A stretch of 64,000 nt of DNA from Reticulascus tulasneorum (GCA_001557505.1 LSAX01000011.1:1116001-1180000), one strand, 5' to 3'; counted from the stretch's first letter, positions 1 through 11,608 are shown. A program made the numbers and translations. The notes: a model not told the origin generated them from the letters alone.

Positions 1-91
1 TGTCCACGCCTCTGTATTGCATGCTAGCTGCGCACGAGCCATGTCTATTTCAACCTCACATCGACGCAGGTAATTTATCTATTTTACACCT

Positions 92-2047
92 CTACGGCAA
101 CCTCAAGAAGAGCTCACGCAATTTCTCGTAGTCTGGACTGCCAAGCCCCGTCACAGGATCCCAGCCCTTGGACGCTCGGAATGCCGGATTGAATCCGCAG
201 CCCTCGTTTGCTCCAGTTTCCACATCATTTAGAACTTCAGGGTGCGAGTAGAGCACAGGATTGACAAAACCAACCGTGCCTTTGCCAACTTTCAGGCGTT
301 CATTATTGATCATGGTTATGATGGAAGCGAATACTGGCGCCGATGCCGATGTGCCGTAGACAGTTGTCAACTTGCCGTAAAGCGCAACAATATACGCGGA
401 AGCGAGCATCGCGACATCCGGGAAGCCGCGACCACAGCTGTTGAAATGACCCCTCATGTCAGCCAAGTGGTTCTTTTCATGCGAGAGATATTGTGCGGGT
501 GCTTTGCCCTGGTACTGAGGCGCCGGGAAGACGTTACTAAAACCGCCACCAGACGAAAGAAGGACACCACTTAGCAAGGTAGACCATGCTGTCTCGTTTG
601 CCGCCTTTGTAGTGTTCGTTGACGGCATAGGACTGGAGGGAGAGCTGGGGTCTGATGAATGGCTTGGGCGTTGCGTGCCCCCCACAGTGGTGACCCAGGG
701 ACATGATGAGGGCCACGTCGGGTTAAATCGCCCTCTCGTGACATTCGCACCGCCCGTAACCGGGTCGATGCATGTGCCTACTGGTCCGGCAGACTCGGTG
801 CCCGAATCGCCGCTGGCAACGATGACGGACGTTCCCATCAACCCAAGTTTAAGGAACTCTAAACACTGGCGCTGCAGGTACTGAGCCGGGTAATTTGCTT
901 CGGGGTCTCCGTAAGAGATGGACAGGACTTTAGGGGGTGTTAGAGTACCGCAGTCAGGCGGCTTGTTGTAACCTCCCGGTCGCGGATCAGGATACATGGG
1001 GTCGATGGACGGGTCGAGCATGCTGCAATAATACTTATCGAACGCCGCTAGCATATTATTGAAGTTGCCGCCTTGCAGCATGTCGCCGACTTGAATATTT
1101 TTAACAGACTGCGGATTTGTCAATGCCATGGCGTACTCGAAGTCCAGATTTGGCTCCAGGTTGAAGGGCCGCAATTTGAACTCAGTCTGCATGTATCCGC
1201 TATTGACTGCTTCTACTACAGGCCGGCGCCCCTTCAAGTCAGGTTGGAAGAGGTCAAAGAACATGTCAAGATCCTCCGCAAGCCAGGTCCCCCACGCCAT
1301 CTGGTAGATGCCAAACGAGTTGCTGGGATGCGGTGTGGTGCCGGCTGGAATCTTGTAAAACTCCCGTAGGCATGATGGAGCCGTATACCTGTCACAGTCG
1401 ACAGATACCTCGGTTGCTGCGGTATCTCTAGGCTGGAGATGAAGAGCAGCAGCAGCTGTGGTCCTCTTCCGAGGCTGGTTTAAAGGAGGTGCATTATTGA
1501 CAGGAGCCATTGTGGTAACGTAGTCAACCAGCGAGGATACTGCTTTTGGGATGTGGTATTCATCGCAGGTAACTTGCGTCATTCCACTTACACGACTGGT
1601 GAAGTAGTAATATGTGGTGTTCAACAGGGTTCCGGCTTCGCCAACAGTGATGTTGAGTTGGAGATATCCTCCACTGTGCGACTGCGACACTTGGTCAGGC
1701 GAGATGCCAAAACTATCGATCCAGCGCATGGCGGACAAGATAGCTTTCGGGCTGGGTGCGAAGGTCAGAGCCACCTGTTGAGGAGTCCAGTGACGGCCAT
1801 AGTCTGCCGAGCTGGGATTGGAGACAGCTAGCAGCGCTTCCACACCTACGTCAATGTTTGATTGCGTGAGAGCAATCTCAACACTAACGAGCAGGTTTGT
1901 GTCGGCATTACCCCCCTTGAGCCATTCGTCAGCAGCTGCCGACGTTTTTCGGCGCTCGGAGCCTGCGTCCTCATGCTTGGTTGCAATGGCTCCCGTGAGG
2001 GGGAAGAGAAGGATGAGATAGAGAGGTAGCATGATAAGTGCGATCAT
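92..2047 (-). CDS. Secreted sedolisin (S53) tripeptidyl-peptidase-type protease
   Basis: This predicted 651-residue secreted serine-carboxyl protease would release tripeptides from protein N-termini at acid pH outside the cell. The ATG at 2047 is chosen because it starts a clean signal peptide (about residues 1-20). The frame stays open 79 codons further upstream, but only from a TTG. A pro-kumamolisin prodomain covers about residues 45-180 and the peptidase domain follows. The catalytic residues are visible: Glu298 and Asp302 in EPNLDFEYA, Ser567 in GTSASAP, and an oxyanion-type Asp in SGDSGTES. The C-terminal Ca-binding region has NDVETGANEGCG and GWDPVTGLGSP. The gene is a single exon of normal family length. 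It is divergent from the small peptide gene at 2934. The family call is secure from the motifs; which SED/TPP paralogue it is cannot be told. Confidence 0.93.
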   Translation of the reverse strand: MIALIMLPLYLILLFPLTGAIATKHEDAGSERRKTSAAADEWLKGGNADTNLLVSVEIALTQSNIDVGVEALLAVSNPSSADYGRHWTPQQVALTFAPSPKAILSAMRWIDSFGISPDQVSQSHSGGYLQLNITVGEAGTLLNTTYYYFTSRVSGMTQVTCDEYHIPKAVSSLVDYVTTMAPVNNAPPLNQPRKRTTAAAALHLQPRDTAATEVSVDCDRYTAPSCLREFYKIPAGTTPHPSNSFGIYQMAWGTWLAEDLDMFFDLFQPDLKGRRPVVEAVNSGYMQTEFKLRPFNLEPNLDFEYAMALTNPQSVKNIQVGDMLQGGNFNNMLAAFDKYYCSMLDPSIDPMYPDPRPGGYNKPPDCGTLTPPKVLSISYGDPEANYPAQYLQRQCLEFLKLGLMGTSVIVASGDSGTESAGPVGTCIDPVTGGANVTRGRFNPTWPSSCPWVTTVGGTQRPSHSSDPSSPSSPMPSTNTTKAANETAWSTLLSGVLLSSGGGFSNVFPAPQYQGKAPAQYLSHEKNHLADMRGHFNSCGRGFPDVAMLASAYIVALYGKLTTVYGTSASAPVFASIITMINNERLKVGKGTVGFVNPVLYSHPEVLNDVETGANEGCGFNPAFRASKGWDPVTGLGSPDYEKLRELFLRLP

Positions 2048-2933
2048 TGGCGGTTCTTGTTGACGGATAGGCTTAGAAAAGGGCAAGAAACTCAGAGCAT
2101 ACGCATGGCAGCATGTTATTATCACTTTCAAGCCAGCCCCGGTGGCTGGGACCTGGCCAGGAAAGTTCGCAGAGATAAGAGAGAATCTCTTTTCCTTGCG
2201 GCAGCTCAAGAAATCACTCAGTTTTGGTCGCAATATTGATGCCCAGCTTACCGACAAGAAAGCCTTCCATGCGGTCCGAATCAACTTACATGGTTGTAAG
2301 CAAGCTAGGACCTACCACCCCGCGATCTGGCACTATTCATAGGAGTTCCAGCTCATCAGTCAAGGGTGTTCTCATGACTTGTGGACGCTGCCTTCGTGCT
2401 CCGAGATCATTGACGGCGAGGCACGGTAACAGAATGGGGGTGGGGTTAGTGATGTAAATGAACAGGGCTGATGACTGGGGATTCTCCATGCCTGAAGTTT
2501 AAAATGCTATTATCGTCCTTGGTACCACTAGCTGCAGATCTGCTTACAAAGAGGTAGCGTTCTGAGCCCGCATGATCTTTTCGATCCCAGATCGTCTCGA
2601 TGCCCGCCTTGTAACGGCCCTCAGTTGAAGTTGTTTTGCTGACACTCTGTTCATGCTGCCACAGAGTAACATAGTCTCGCAATTATGTTCAGCCATCCAG
2701 ACCAGCAGTCCGTTGGCCCCTGTCTGCCTCCTCGTCGGTTTCTCGCCTCGGTCTTGCCCGACAGACTCGGAATCAAGCCATTTATAAAAAGATAGAGCCA
2801 TCGCCGCAACGACTGACTTTCATGTTCCTGCTGTAAACAACCTACCAAAAGCTGAATCAACGCAGGTCCCAGCCCGAAGCAAAGAAGCCAAGTATACGAA
2901 CGTATTCCTCTGCATTCCATCACATCATTTACA
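2048..2933. promoter_or_regulatory. Divergent intergenic region, sedolisin / small peptide
   Basis: These 886 bases separate two genes transcribed away from each other and should hold both promoters. Overlapping short ORFs on both strands show no protein-like composition. I see no specific operator. Confidence 0.5.
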
Positions 2934-3361
2934 ATGCGTTCCTCTTCCTTCGCAGCTTTCCTCACAGTCGGGCTGGTTGCCGCGGCCCCAGTCTCAGACT
3001 TGGAACCCACCGACAAAGAGTTGGAGAAGAGAGTAAGTGGTGTACTTCGCTCTTCTGAAATGTAGTTGCAACTAATTAAGGTCTCCTAGGGCTACAACCT
3101 GGTAAGCACACCAAGAGAACTGAGGCCCTTCGACTCATCTAATCGCCTGCCAAGCCGATCTGCCTGCTCATATGTGCCGAATCAATCGAAAACCCACCTT
3201 TGTTTGCTGCTTGTCTCACTTTTTGCACGGTGACCTTAGCCGGCGAGGGTCCTCCGCCCGAGATACCATTCAAGATTGTGAATGGGACGGTCACGTTCAG
3301 TCTGCCGGAGAAAGTGCAGACGGAGGTGAAGGAGTTGACGGAAGTTCCGGAGGAGGAGTAG
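2934..3361 (+). CDS. Small secreted peptide precursor with KR site (three exons)
   Basis: The model is join(2934..3032, 3090..3101, 3248..3361), giving 74 residues. Exon 1 encodes a signal peptide (about residues 1-18) and an acidic stretch that ends in KR (residues 32-33), a Kex2-type dibasic site. Exon 2 is 12 nt and encodes GYNL. Exon 3 encodes a PPEIPFKIVNGTVTF region with one N-glycosylation sequon and an acidic tail. Intron 1 has a GTAAGT donor, ACTAAT branch and CCTAG acceptor. Intron 2 has a GTAAGC donor. A better-looking TTAG acceptor at 3239 would shift the frame and end the protein after a few residues, so the less typical GAG at 3247 is used to keep the frame. The function is unknown, and the fragment structure makes the exact model uncertain. 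Confidence 0.45.
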
Positions 3362-5131
3362 TGACCCGTTGGATCAGCGTTTGGGGAGAGGGCCCAGTCG
3401 AGTTTTGCCCTCTATTTCTCTGCTGCTCGTGTAGACACAATGCCGACTTGTCAATACATAATGGCGATATTGTCTAGAGAAGGTCTATCTGCCCCAATCA
3501 TAGATCAGACCGAGTTCTGAATAACAGGCCCTTTCTTGCATTTGAAGATCAACACACTACATCTTAAAGCGTGTCATACAGTAGTCTCAAGCAGGAACTT
3601 TTGTTTATGCATTTCAAGCACTCACAAATGTCTCGGGTAATAGCACGATACCCTCGATGAGTCTTCCAACATTCAGATGAGCAAGTGCCAGTTCCGTTTC
3701 AGACGGAGTCGGAGCGAATAGATGGCAAAATGACCTGGCACATCTACGTCACACGTACAGACGAAACCTGCAATTTCTGTTGGGCATCGGGGATTGTCTT
3801 GTCCACTGAGCATTGGAGCGCATTGGAGAGGCCAACAAAAACTTAGAGCCTGCCCAGAAGCTTGTGAGATTTCCTTACTTGCTACTCTTCTGTAGCTAAA
3901 CTTAATAGAAAACAAAAACCCCTGGAGGATATCAGCTTCTAGCCAACTTACGCTCCTATTTGGTGGTGCAGCCATGTAGTCTTCGAGAGCTGCTGTATGA
4001 GGAAGTTACGTCTGTAAACGAGCCTTTGATATCTGAACCGCCTAGACTCGCACACCATGTCTCAAACTCAAAGAATCTCTTTTGTGCCCGAATCCACAAG
4101 GTCGACACCGTGGGAAAAACACTCCATCCAAGATGTGGGCACACTCTACGAGCAGAAAAAGCAAAGAGACTCGCAAAATTCCCAAAGCAGCTTGTCGGGT
4201 ACCTCAAGGTGTTTACTTCAGCTTTGCTCCCCCAGAAAACTCACCAGCCTCTCGAACTTTAAACTCGCTGTTTAGCTGGCCGTGAGAAAGAAGAAAAACC
4301 CCATACCACGAGTGACATCGAGGTATCCCTGTGGCAAATGTCTCAGGGCCAGACCGAGTCCCAATGCGGTCCTCGTTGTGAGTTTGAAGACCGGCTGCAT
4401 CCCACCTGTCTCACCTTGCCAATCTGTGCCTGTTCTAGGTCGTTCAATCTATGATACCGGATGTCGCGGCTACTCCCACGACTAACATCAGATGAAGTTG
4501 GCTAGGGAATTTCTCGCTAGCCATCAAGTGCACATCGCGCCTAGCGTGAAACGCCTTATGGGCTACATTCGCATGTTCCACCTGGACAAGACCTCAGATG
4601 CTAAGCGATAGCTTGTGGAGTTGCGCCCTAATCATTGTCTGGCCAGTAGCGTACGAGTTTGATCAACGTGAAAGTCTCATATATCGGATATACAACCTAA
4701 GCTAAGGTAAGCAGTACTCCTCAGCCTCCTAGCAACTACCCTCCCTCGATAATTTTACGAAAACAAGAAAAGTTTGCTGAGCAAAAGAAATCAAGCTCTG
4801 ATATCTCAGGGACACCCATTCTCCCTCAACCTAGCATTTGTAAGACTTGTAAAGACAACCAAGGCAATACAGCCCGAAGACAAAAATTCAAGTTATGCGC
4901 CAAGAATAGCAAAAAACAAGAGCATCTTCCCAAACTCCCGATATTCCCAAAGCCTTCCTTCTTTGCATCCTGCCCTAAAATATTCGTTGACTCACTAGTC
5001 CCCGTTTTACACAGGTAGCCGATGGTCCCTCGAAGAAGAAAAGAAGTATCCCCATTGTATGTTTGCGTTTATCAAGCCCCGCCGTCCTCAAACTCGTCAG
5101 CAGTTCCCGCGCTGCGATTCCAGCCACGTAG
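3362..5131. other. Gene-poor stretch
   Basis: About 1.8 kb with only short overlapping ORFs. The best of them, 4057-4275 (+), looks protein-like for some 45 codons, but no splice partner keeps it open, so it is not called. The left end should hold the 3' region of the small peptide gene. The right end should hold the 3' region of the gene that finishes at 5132. Confidence 0.5.
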
Positions 5132-6238
5132 CTACTCGACTGGGCTGGTAGGCAGGCTGCGCACCCCGCTAAGGTCGGCGCTTCCCGTGCGTCGCAGTGC
5201 CTGAGACATTGTCTCGATGTTGAGCTCACCACCGATGCTGAGGTTGTGGTGGGACGAAATGGGACTTCCCAATGGTTTCCTGGCCGGAGACAGCTCGATC
5301 CCCTTGATAGAACCAGGGTTGCTAGTGGGGGGCGATGTGCCTGGGCCTTGCGATGAGACAGGTGATCTGATCGGGGAGGGCGATCGGTTCATCCCAGGAG
5401 AAGGCAACGACGTGAGACCAGCAAGGTGCATTGACTCTCGACTGCCGCCCATTCCCCCGTGTCCGCCTTGTTCTGATTGGACGACATCGGCGAACGAGAT
5501 GAAGCTTAGTCGTCGTACGTCAGAGTTGTCCAATGAGCCGTAATTGGATGCCGAGTCTTCTCTGTCACCGAAAGATCCGAGTTCTTCGGCCCAAGAGGCG
5601 GCAAGTTGCTCGTAGGTGAATTGGCTGCTACCCCCGGTGCCGGTAACCGTGACGGAGGCAGGTTGGTGCGACGCATGGGTGATGATTTCGACGGTGTCTG
5701 GGTCAAGCGCGCCGTCGGTGATTGCTTCCGAAGAGGCATCCAGGACGGGAGGGATTAGGTTCTCTGTTTGGATGTGAGATGGAATGGCAGGCGAGTTTGG
5801 CAGCAGTACCATGCTGTCAACATCTCGCTCAAAAATCTGCGAGCCAGCCGGCGAGGCCAATCGCGGCGAGCCAGAGAGCCCTCGCCCCGGGGAGGATGGT
5901 AGAATGAATGCCTGGTCTCCCCGTGTGGGGGATGTTGCCGACCGCGTGGTTGACGAGAGCTGAGACGCGTCCCTCGACAGGCTCGGGCTAACAGTGCTCG
6001 AAACATTCTTGGACTGGGATGGTTTAGAGAGATCCGAATCCTCCGCCTTCTTCTTGCCGAAGCCGAACAGTCCTCGCTTCTTGCCCTTCTTGGAGCCATC
6101 GGGGTGCTCTTCTACCTCCGTGTGGTCTCCAGCTCTCGGGGTCGCATCGCCGCCTAATCTCTCTGCGAGTTGCGGAGTCGCCGGGCTTTGCAGCACAGTT
6201 TGACCGCTCGTGAGCGGTGTTGACTCAGCAAGACTCAT
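5132..6238 (-). CDS. Conserved Ser/Pro-rich hypothetical protein
   Basis: A 368-residue single-exon protein with no signal peptide, no membrane segment and no catalytic motif I recognise. Most of it is low-complexity Ser/Pro/Gly with many SP dipeptides, suggesting a disordered, phosphorylated protein. A basic stretch, KKGKKRGLFGFGKKK, lies near residues 50-65 and could bind nucleic acid or a membrane. A more ordered block near residues 205-260 contains QFTYEQLAASWAEELG and RRLSFISFADVVQ. It resembles proteins annotated as hypothetical across Pezizomycotina, but I can give no function. The ATG at 6238 is the first in frame. The upstream region is long and shared with the mL58 gene. Confidence 0.75.
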   Translation of the reverse strand: MSLAESTPLTSGQTVLQSPATPQLAERLGGDATPRAGDHTEVEEHPDGSKKGKKRGLFGFGKKKAEDSDLSKPSQSKNVSSTVSPSLSRDASQLSSTTRSATSPTRGDQAFILPSSPGRGLSGSPRLASPAGSQIFERDVDSMVLLPNSPAIPSHIQTENLIPPVLDASSEAITDGALDPDTVEIITHASHQPASVTVTGTGGSSQFTYEQLAASWAEELGSFGDREDSASNYGSLDNSDVRRLSFISFADVVQSEQGGHGGMGGSRESMHLAGLTSLPSPGMNRSPSPIRSPVSSQGPGTSPPTSNPGSIKGIELSPARKPLGSPISSHHNLSIGGELNIETMSQALRRTGSADLSGVRSLPTSPVE

Positions 6239-8430
6239 TGTGTTGGATGTTTTCGTGGCTCAATTGTGAAATGGCGAGGCGAGGAGGGGTAAGATCTAGC
6301 AAAGCAGCGTCAACAGCAGCCCAGGACGATGGGTAGAATAGCGCCGGCAATGCGAGTCGGAACAAAAAAAAAAAAAGGCGGTAAGGAGCAATAGATTATC
6401 GCAGTAGCGGCGTGTGACCAGACAACAGATTCCGCAATTCGCCTTTGGCACCAAGGGTTATATTACTCGGGAGTAATATGGACATAGACATACCCGATAG
6501 TAGGCAGACCAGTTGGTGACTGGTGCCGTGATTCCTATGTGTGACTCCAAGATTGAAAGCGGACTAGCCTCGTCGCAAATTGGCTGATGTCTCGTGGTTC
6601 GATATCTGTCGCTGCTCTGGGGGTTTTTGATTGAATGTTTAAATGTTGTGACTGTGACGCAACAGGCAAGCAGCAAAAGAAGGCCCCCTCGTTTGGCAAG
6701 GCAATTGGCAAGCAAGCTTCCTGACAGATCGGGGGGTGGGTGGGAGGTGGGGGGATATTTGAGGAAGAGGGAAAAAGGGACGCAGATCAACAAGTGAGCT
6801 GATGCGAATCAACGATCAGCAGTTCCTCAGCTTCGGATGATGTGCAGCAGCTTGCTTGGAAAGGGGGAGGGGGCTTTAAGTTTTTAGAGCATTGACAGGC
6901 AGGTGATTCCTTGCGGATCGGATATAATGCGAGGCCAGGCGGTAGTAAGATCAGATCCAAGGTAGGTACACACGTAGCGTAAGGCAGTAGAGGTTGGAGG
7001 TATTCGTGTCTACCTACCTAATACCTAACGTGGTAGCAACAGGCTTCCTTCGGCCGGCCGGGCCAAAAAAGGACAGAGAGACAGACAGACGAAAAGATGG
7101 TCGGTCTCGATGTTTGTGCTTCTATGGGTTCCAGCGCAATCTTTCTGGAACTCGACCTCGTATGACCGATAATTAGGATTTGGGGCAGTTATGAACAGTT
7201 GTTTCTTACTCCCCTCACTGCTCTCTATATTCTGAGCCGTGCCGCTGGTTTTACCTTGGGGGAGGGGGTAAAACAAAAAAGGAGAAAAACGTGGAAAGCC
7301 TGATATCGGGTCTCGATTTGGGGTGTTATAAGTGCATCCGTATAAGTCGCTGGGTATCCGGAATATCGCTCCGGAATGCTGTTGACTCGTATCTTTTCTT
7401 CTTCTTGTCGCAGCAACCGGCCATACGGGCTTCCGAGTGCAGTTGTGTGTCTCTCTCTATCTCTCTCACTCTTTTTCTTTTCAAGGAACCGAAGGGCGGG
7501 GAGTTTTTTTTGTTTTTTTTTGTTGGTCGTTTGATGTTGAGGAAACAGGGACAAAGCCTAGGGCGGCGATCCGATCATAAAGATGGGGGGAGAGACGAGG
7601 GAGGAGAGGGATTTCCCTGTTCGGACGAAGCAAAACCCTGGATACGATGGCCCAGTTTTTGCCAGCTTTTCCCTTTTGCCAACGCGTCCGCCTGAAAAAG
7701 GCCAGCACTGTCCAACTTCAGATGGTGATCCTTTAATGTTCCTGGCCCTGGGTGGTTCCTGTCACAATGCCCAACGACGACGGCGCCTGATTGGGCCTTG
7801 ATCCGTTTGCATAATCAATGCGACCAAGCATTCTGGGGTGTGCTGAAATAGAAACATTTTTGGAGCCCTCACGTACGCCTCTCTGCACAGCCCTTTGGAA
7901 GCTTGGCCACACTCGGAATGATCAGATCAGGGCATCTTTTACAAGGGGGGAGCCAGCTGTGACCCCTGTGGGCCAGAAGGGATATCTTGTTGGCCTCTTC
8001 TTAGGGACAGGTTTTCGAGGCTGAAACATCCACTCCGTATTCAATCCTTGATGAGTGACGCAGCTCTGGCACAAAATGTGGCCGCTTTCGTGCATGCATC
8101 ATCGTGCGGGACGTTTCGGCAGATGGGCAGACGTCACCAGCTGGCGCGGATGACCCTCCCACCTCCCAACTTTCCTCGTGATCCAGCACGTGCAGTGCTT
8201 ACATAACCATCATTTCAGAGGAACCCGAAAAACTTCAGGAACATTGAGGGTCGAGCTTGGCCAGCACGCGACATTTCCTTCATAGTTTGACCAAGCCCGG
8301 AGTACGCGCCCGTCAGATTTGACGTCTTGTCGGTAGTGTGATCATCTCGGGATATCCTGTCCGATCTACCACTGCTTTCAATTGGGCTCTTCTCGCACGG
8401 GGGCTCCCAGAAAGTTCAGCAACAGCTTCA
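6239..8430. promoter_or_regulatory. Long divergent intergenic region with homopurine/homopyrimidine tracts
   Basis: About 2.2 kb between two divergent genes. It contains an A13 run at 6364-6376, GA- and G-rich stretches near 6720-6780 and 6860-6875, CT-rich tracts near 7440-7480, and T runs near 7505-7520. None of the overlapping ORFs looks like protein. The ordinary function would be the promoter and 5' leader of both flanking genes. Its length is generous for a mitoribosomal gene. Confidence 0.5.
6364..6376. repeat. A13 homopolymer
   Basis: Thirteen consecutive A residues about 125 bases upstream of the start codon of the minus-strand gene. This is a poly(dA:dT) tract of the kind often found in nucleosome-poor fungal promoters. 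Confidence 0.8.
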
Positions 8431-9027
8431 ATGGATGCAAGGACGTTAGGCAGGCCGGCAGCGAAGCTGGTCTCCTCGGCACACAACACCCTCAGTCTCT
8501 CCCATCACGGCCGCATATTCTTCAGAACACACAAGACAACCTCCCGCACAAAACGCTCCCTCAACATCGCCCCCCACCCCTCCTTCGCCCCCGTCCGGCA
8601 GGAAATCATCTTCAACCCGCCCTCGTCCGAGCCATCGGTCTACCACACCCCCTTCAAGTTCCTCCCGAAATCCGACCCCCGCCGCCGCGCGAACCTCCAG
8701 ACCCTGTTCGCGGGCTCCAGCAACGAGCCCGCCCCGATGCTCGACGTCCCGAGTCGGAACCCGCGCTACCACCTGACCAAGGACGACGTGGCCGAGATCC
8801 GCAAGCTCAGGAATGAGGACCCCGTAACGTGGAGCGTCGGCAAGCTGGCCAAGAAGTTCGATTGCTCGGAAGTGTTTATCACCATCTGCACGGCCGCGCC
8901 GAGGGAGCACAAGGAGAGGCTAGAGCGGAAGCTTGAGGCCACCAAGAATCGGTGGGGCGCGATCCGGACCAAGGCTAGGGACGAGAGGACGAAGAGGAAG
9001 GAGATGCTGTACCGAGGGGAGCTATGA
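8431..9027 (+). CDS. MRPL20: Mitochondrial large-subunit ribosomal protein mL58 (MRPL20 family)
   Basis: A 198-residue structural component of the mitochondrial 54S ribosomal subunit, specific to fungal mitoribosomes. The N-terminal 50 residues are basic and Ser/Thr-rich with almost no acidic residues, as expected of a mitochondrial presequence. The family signature follows: a PSVYHTPFKFLP block, then RYHLTKDDVAEIRKLR, a WSVGKLAKKFDCS segment and a long basic C-terminal helix. The ATG at 8431 was chosen because the 31 in-frame codons upstream begin only with a GTG and the presequence starts well here. There is no intron. The neighbouring F-box gene is convergent. Confidence 0.85.
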   Translation: MDARTLGRPAAKLVSSAHNTLSLSHHGRIFFRTHKTTSRTKRSLNIAPHPSFAPVRQEIIFNPPSSEPSVYHTPFKFLPKSDPRRRANLQTLFAGSSNEPAPMLDVPSRNPRYHLTKDDVAEIRKLRNEDPVTWSVGKLAKKFDCSEVFITICTAAPREHKERLERKLEATKNRWGAIRTKARDERTKRKEMLYRGEL

Positions 9028-9458
9028 ATGGAGCTTGAGCTGGATCTGGAGCTGAAATAGGAGCTGTACGGCATATATCGACGCTGCTCTCTGTAACACC
9101 AATTGTCTAAACGGATGGTGCCAAAAAGGGGGGATTGGTTGTAGGATACGGATGATATCTCGACCAGCAAAGCATCTCACGGCGTTTCAGGTCATTGACC
9201 ACAGAATAGACACCAAACCACCTGTATAAACCCCATATTCTTTCATAGAAAAACCCGCGTGTTATATTCTTTCTTCGATGCCAACCCCGCGCGCCAGTTT
9301 TGCCCTCCTCGCGTGCCTGGAGGACATCCCCAGTTTCCATGCCAGAACACATACATATCACCTAGATTCCTAGATCCGCTGTTCAAGCCAGCCCTGCAAA
9401 ACCTCCAATTGTATATGGGGCTACGAAAAAGAGACAGCACGCTTTTTCTTTTCCTTAT
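9028..9458. other. Convergent 3' region
   Basis: These 431 bases lie between two genes that end toward each other and should contain both 3' UTRs. No gene is seen. Confidence 0.5.
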
Positions 9459-10784
9459 TCAGTCCTTCTCAACATCCCCGGCCCCAGGAATAACCCTCCA
9501 ACACCAGCCGCACCAACTCCTCGCCAGGCCGCCGACCTCGCGTTCCAGGATCTGCTTCCTCCGCCTCTCGTCCGCCCACTCAGGTACGCAGCCGCCCACG
9601 CGGACCATCCGCACGAGCTTCGTCTTGACCACACCGCCGATGCCCTCGATCTCGTGCCGCTCGTAGCCCGGCCCCAGCTGTGACGGCGAGGGCGTCCGCT
9701 CGTAGCGCCCCGACTCCCCGGAACTGACGTCCAGGAACCCGTCGGTCGTCGACCAGCTGTCGCGTGCGTCCTCGGCGTCGCAGTCCGTCTCTTGCTCGCG
9801 CTCCTTGGCACCTGCGCAGGCAGCCTCACGACCGCAAACGACGCCGCGATCGCCTTCCCCAATGCCGGTGCCTAAGCCGCCGAGGACTTCGCCGTACTGG
9901 TTGCGCCATTTCCAGACACTTGAAAAGTTAGCCATGCCATCGGGCTGGTTGCGATGTGTACGAACCGTTGGTAATCATGGTCTGCGCCCCTGATGCTCCG
10001 GCCGCAGGGCTGGCAGAGCCAAACCACTGTAGCGCACTGGCAGATCTCCCGTTGCATCAGGTCCGAATCGAGCGGCGTGTCCGGCTCAAGGACCGACTTG
10101 GCCAAGCCCGCAATCGGCGCCTTTGCGCAGGCTAGACAGAGTCTCCGGTGCCGTTCTCGCATCGCGATCGGTGCCGGAGGCTTGATCGCACAGTTCTATC
10201 CACCCCGTCAGCACCCCCCACTTGAACTTCGCCGTAATATTTTTCTGCTTATAATTACGTACCCTGCACACGACGGTGTCGCACCTCCTACATTCCATGA
10301 CCATGTCCCGCGCACAACTCCCCGACTTGCCATTGTAGTTCCGCCCATCTTCCATGTAGTACCAGTTCCCAGCCCTGGCACGATACCGGAACGTTGACTC
10401 GGGGTCCACCGGCACGTTCTCGCTGGAGCAATGCAGTGTGGAGACGAGGAGCATTGATCGGTACTGCAGCAGTCCGTTGCGTATCTGTCGAGATGTACGG
10501 GCGAGGCTATCGAGGGTGTTCAGGTCGATATGAGCTGCGATTTCCATTACGATTCTAAGGCACAGTTAGACGGTTGCAGAAACATACGGCCGTGGTCAGA
10601 CTTACGGATAGCATCCGAACGCCTCGGTCGCAGCGCTCTGGAAGGGAGCTATCGCCGGGGACGGCTCTGCCGTATCATCGAGCTTCCCAACGACACCACT
10701 CGCGGCTTCATCCCCGAAACTGCCAAAATGGCCATGAATCGGAGGCTCAGAGTCCTCTTCGTCCAGATCTACAAAGACGACCAT
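9459..10784 (-). CDS. F-box domain protein (four exons)
   Basis: The model is complement(join(9459..9918, 9966..10195, 10263..10554, 10606..10784)), giving 386 residues. It is a probable SCF ubiquitin-ligase substrate adaptor or related cytosolic protein. After an acidic leader of about 60 residues, the PIVMEIAAHIDLNTL segment starts an F-box-like helical region. Then come CARDMVMECRRC and VVCRNCAIKPP, Cys pairs that suggest metal binding, and RLCLACAKAPI and WLCQPCGRSI with more CxxC pairs. A conserved YGEVLGGLGTGIGEGDRG block follows. Donors are GTAAGT, GTACGT and GTTCGT; branch sites are clear (CTAAC, CTGAC). Phases match at all three junctions. The substrate is unknown. Confidence 0.78.
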
Positions 10785-11608
10785 CGTGGCCTCAAAAAGC
10801 TACGATGCCTGGCGATCGGAAACCAAATGATCGACAAACAAGATGGTGGGGGTCGGTTGAGCTGAGAATCTCGAGTCGGAGAACAGAAGTGCCAGTGCTG
10901 TCGACACCTCGACCAAAAGAGCTAGAAAATGGGAGCTGATGGAGATATCTCAGACCCCATTGCAAGTCGACGATCCAAGGCCGTCGTTCAACTAGTCAGG
11001 TAGAGTTCTGAGTTACGTTCAATTCAGCTGTTGCTCGTATATGTACTGGAGACCATCTCTAAAAGGACGCGCAAATGGTGACATAAAAGACAATGAGCAG
11101 CTCTGGTTCTTGGCGCCACTATTGCCCCTCATTCCCCGAAAGGTGGGGTTTGGACGGCATTGCGGCCGACCCAAGTCCCCGGAGTAGACCCCACGACTCG
11201 GACACTTGGAGCCTTCTTTGTTGGCCTGTGGAAGTCGGGCAAACTTCAACTTGCTAATCAAAGGGATATCCTGCCGACTCAGATTGACATCGGATTCTAA
11301 CAAGAGGACTAAATGCTACCTAATCACCCGTGGGGTTCAAGAGACAGCGTGGGATTCCACCCCATGAAAGTCCCCGCGTGACTCTTCGACTAGACATGCA
11401 AATGCAATGCAGGCTCAATCAGGGGTAGCCAGGAGAAGTCTTCTCACCATGTGGCCAGTTCGGAACAAGCAGGTGCAGGCGTGTCCGCGTTACGGTAAGC
11501 CACTGTTTATCAGTTCGGCTTTCAAGATGTCGCAGGTGAGCAATCTCCTTTATCAATACTAAATACGTGCTGTCGACACCAATGACGAGAGAAAAATATG
11601 CCCTCAAG
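10785..11608. other. Intergenic stretch
   Basis: About 820 bases upstream of the F-box gene and downstream of the orphan TM ORF. It should hold the F-box promoter. Small ORFs in both strands are not convincing. Confidence 0.45.

Noticed and set aside
2048..2284. 79-codon N-terminal extension of the sedolisin
   Set aside because: It begins with TTG, not ATG, and the internal ATG at 2047 starts a good signal peptide.
4057..4275. Plus-strand ORF starting ATG TCT CAA ACT
   Set aside because: The first 45 codons look plausible but I found no intron of acceptable size that continues it, and no family resemblance.
8446..8910. 154-codon minus-strand ORF
   Set aside because: Antisense shadow of the mL58 gene.
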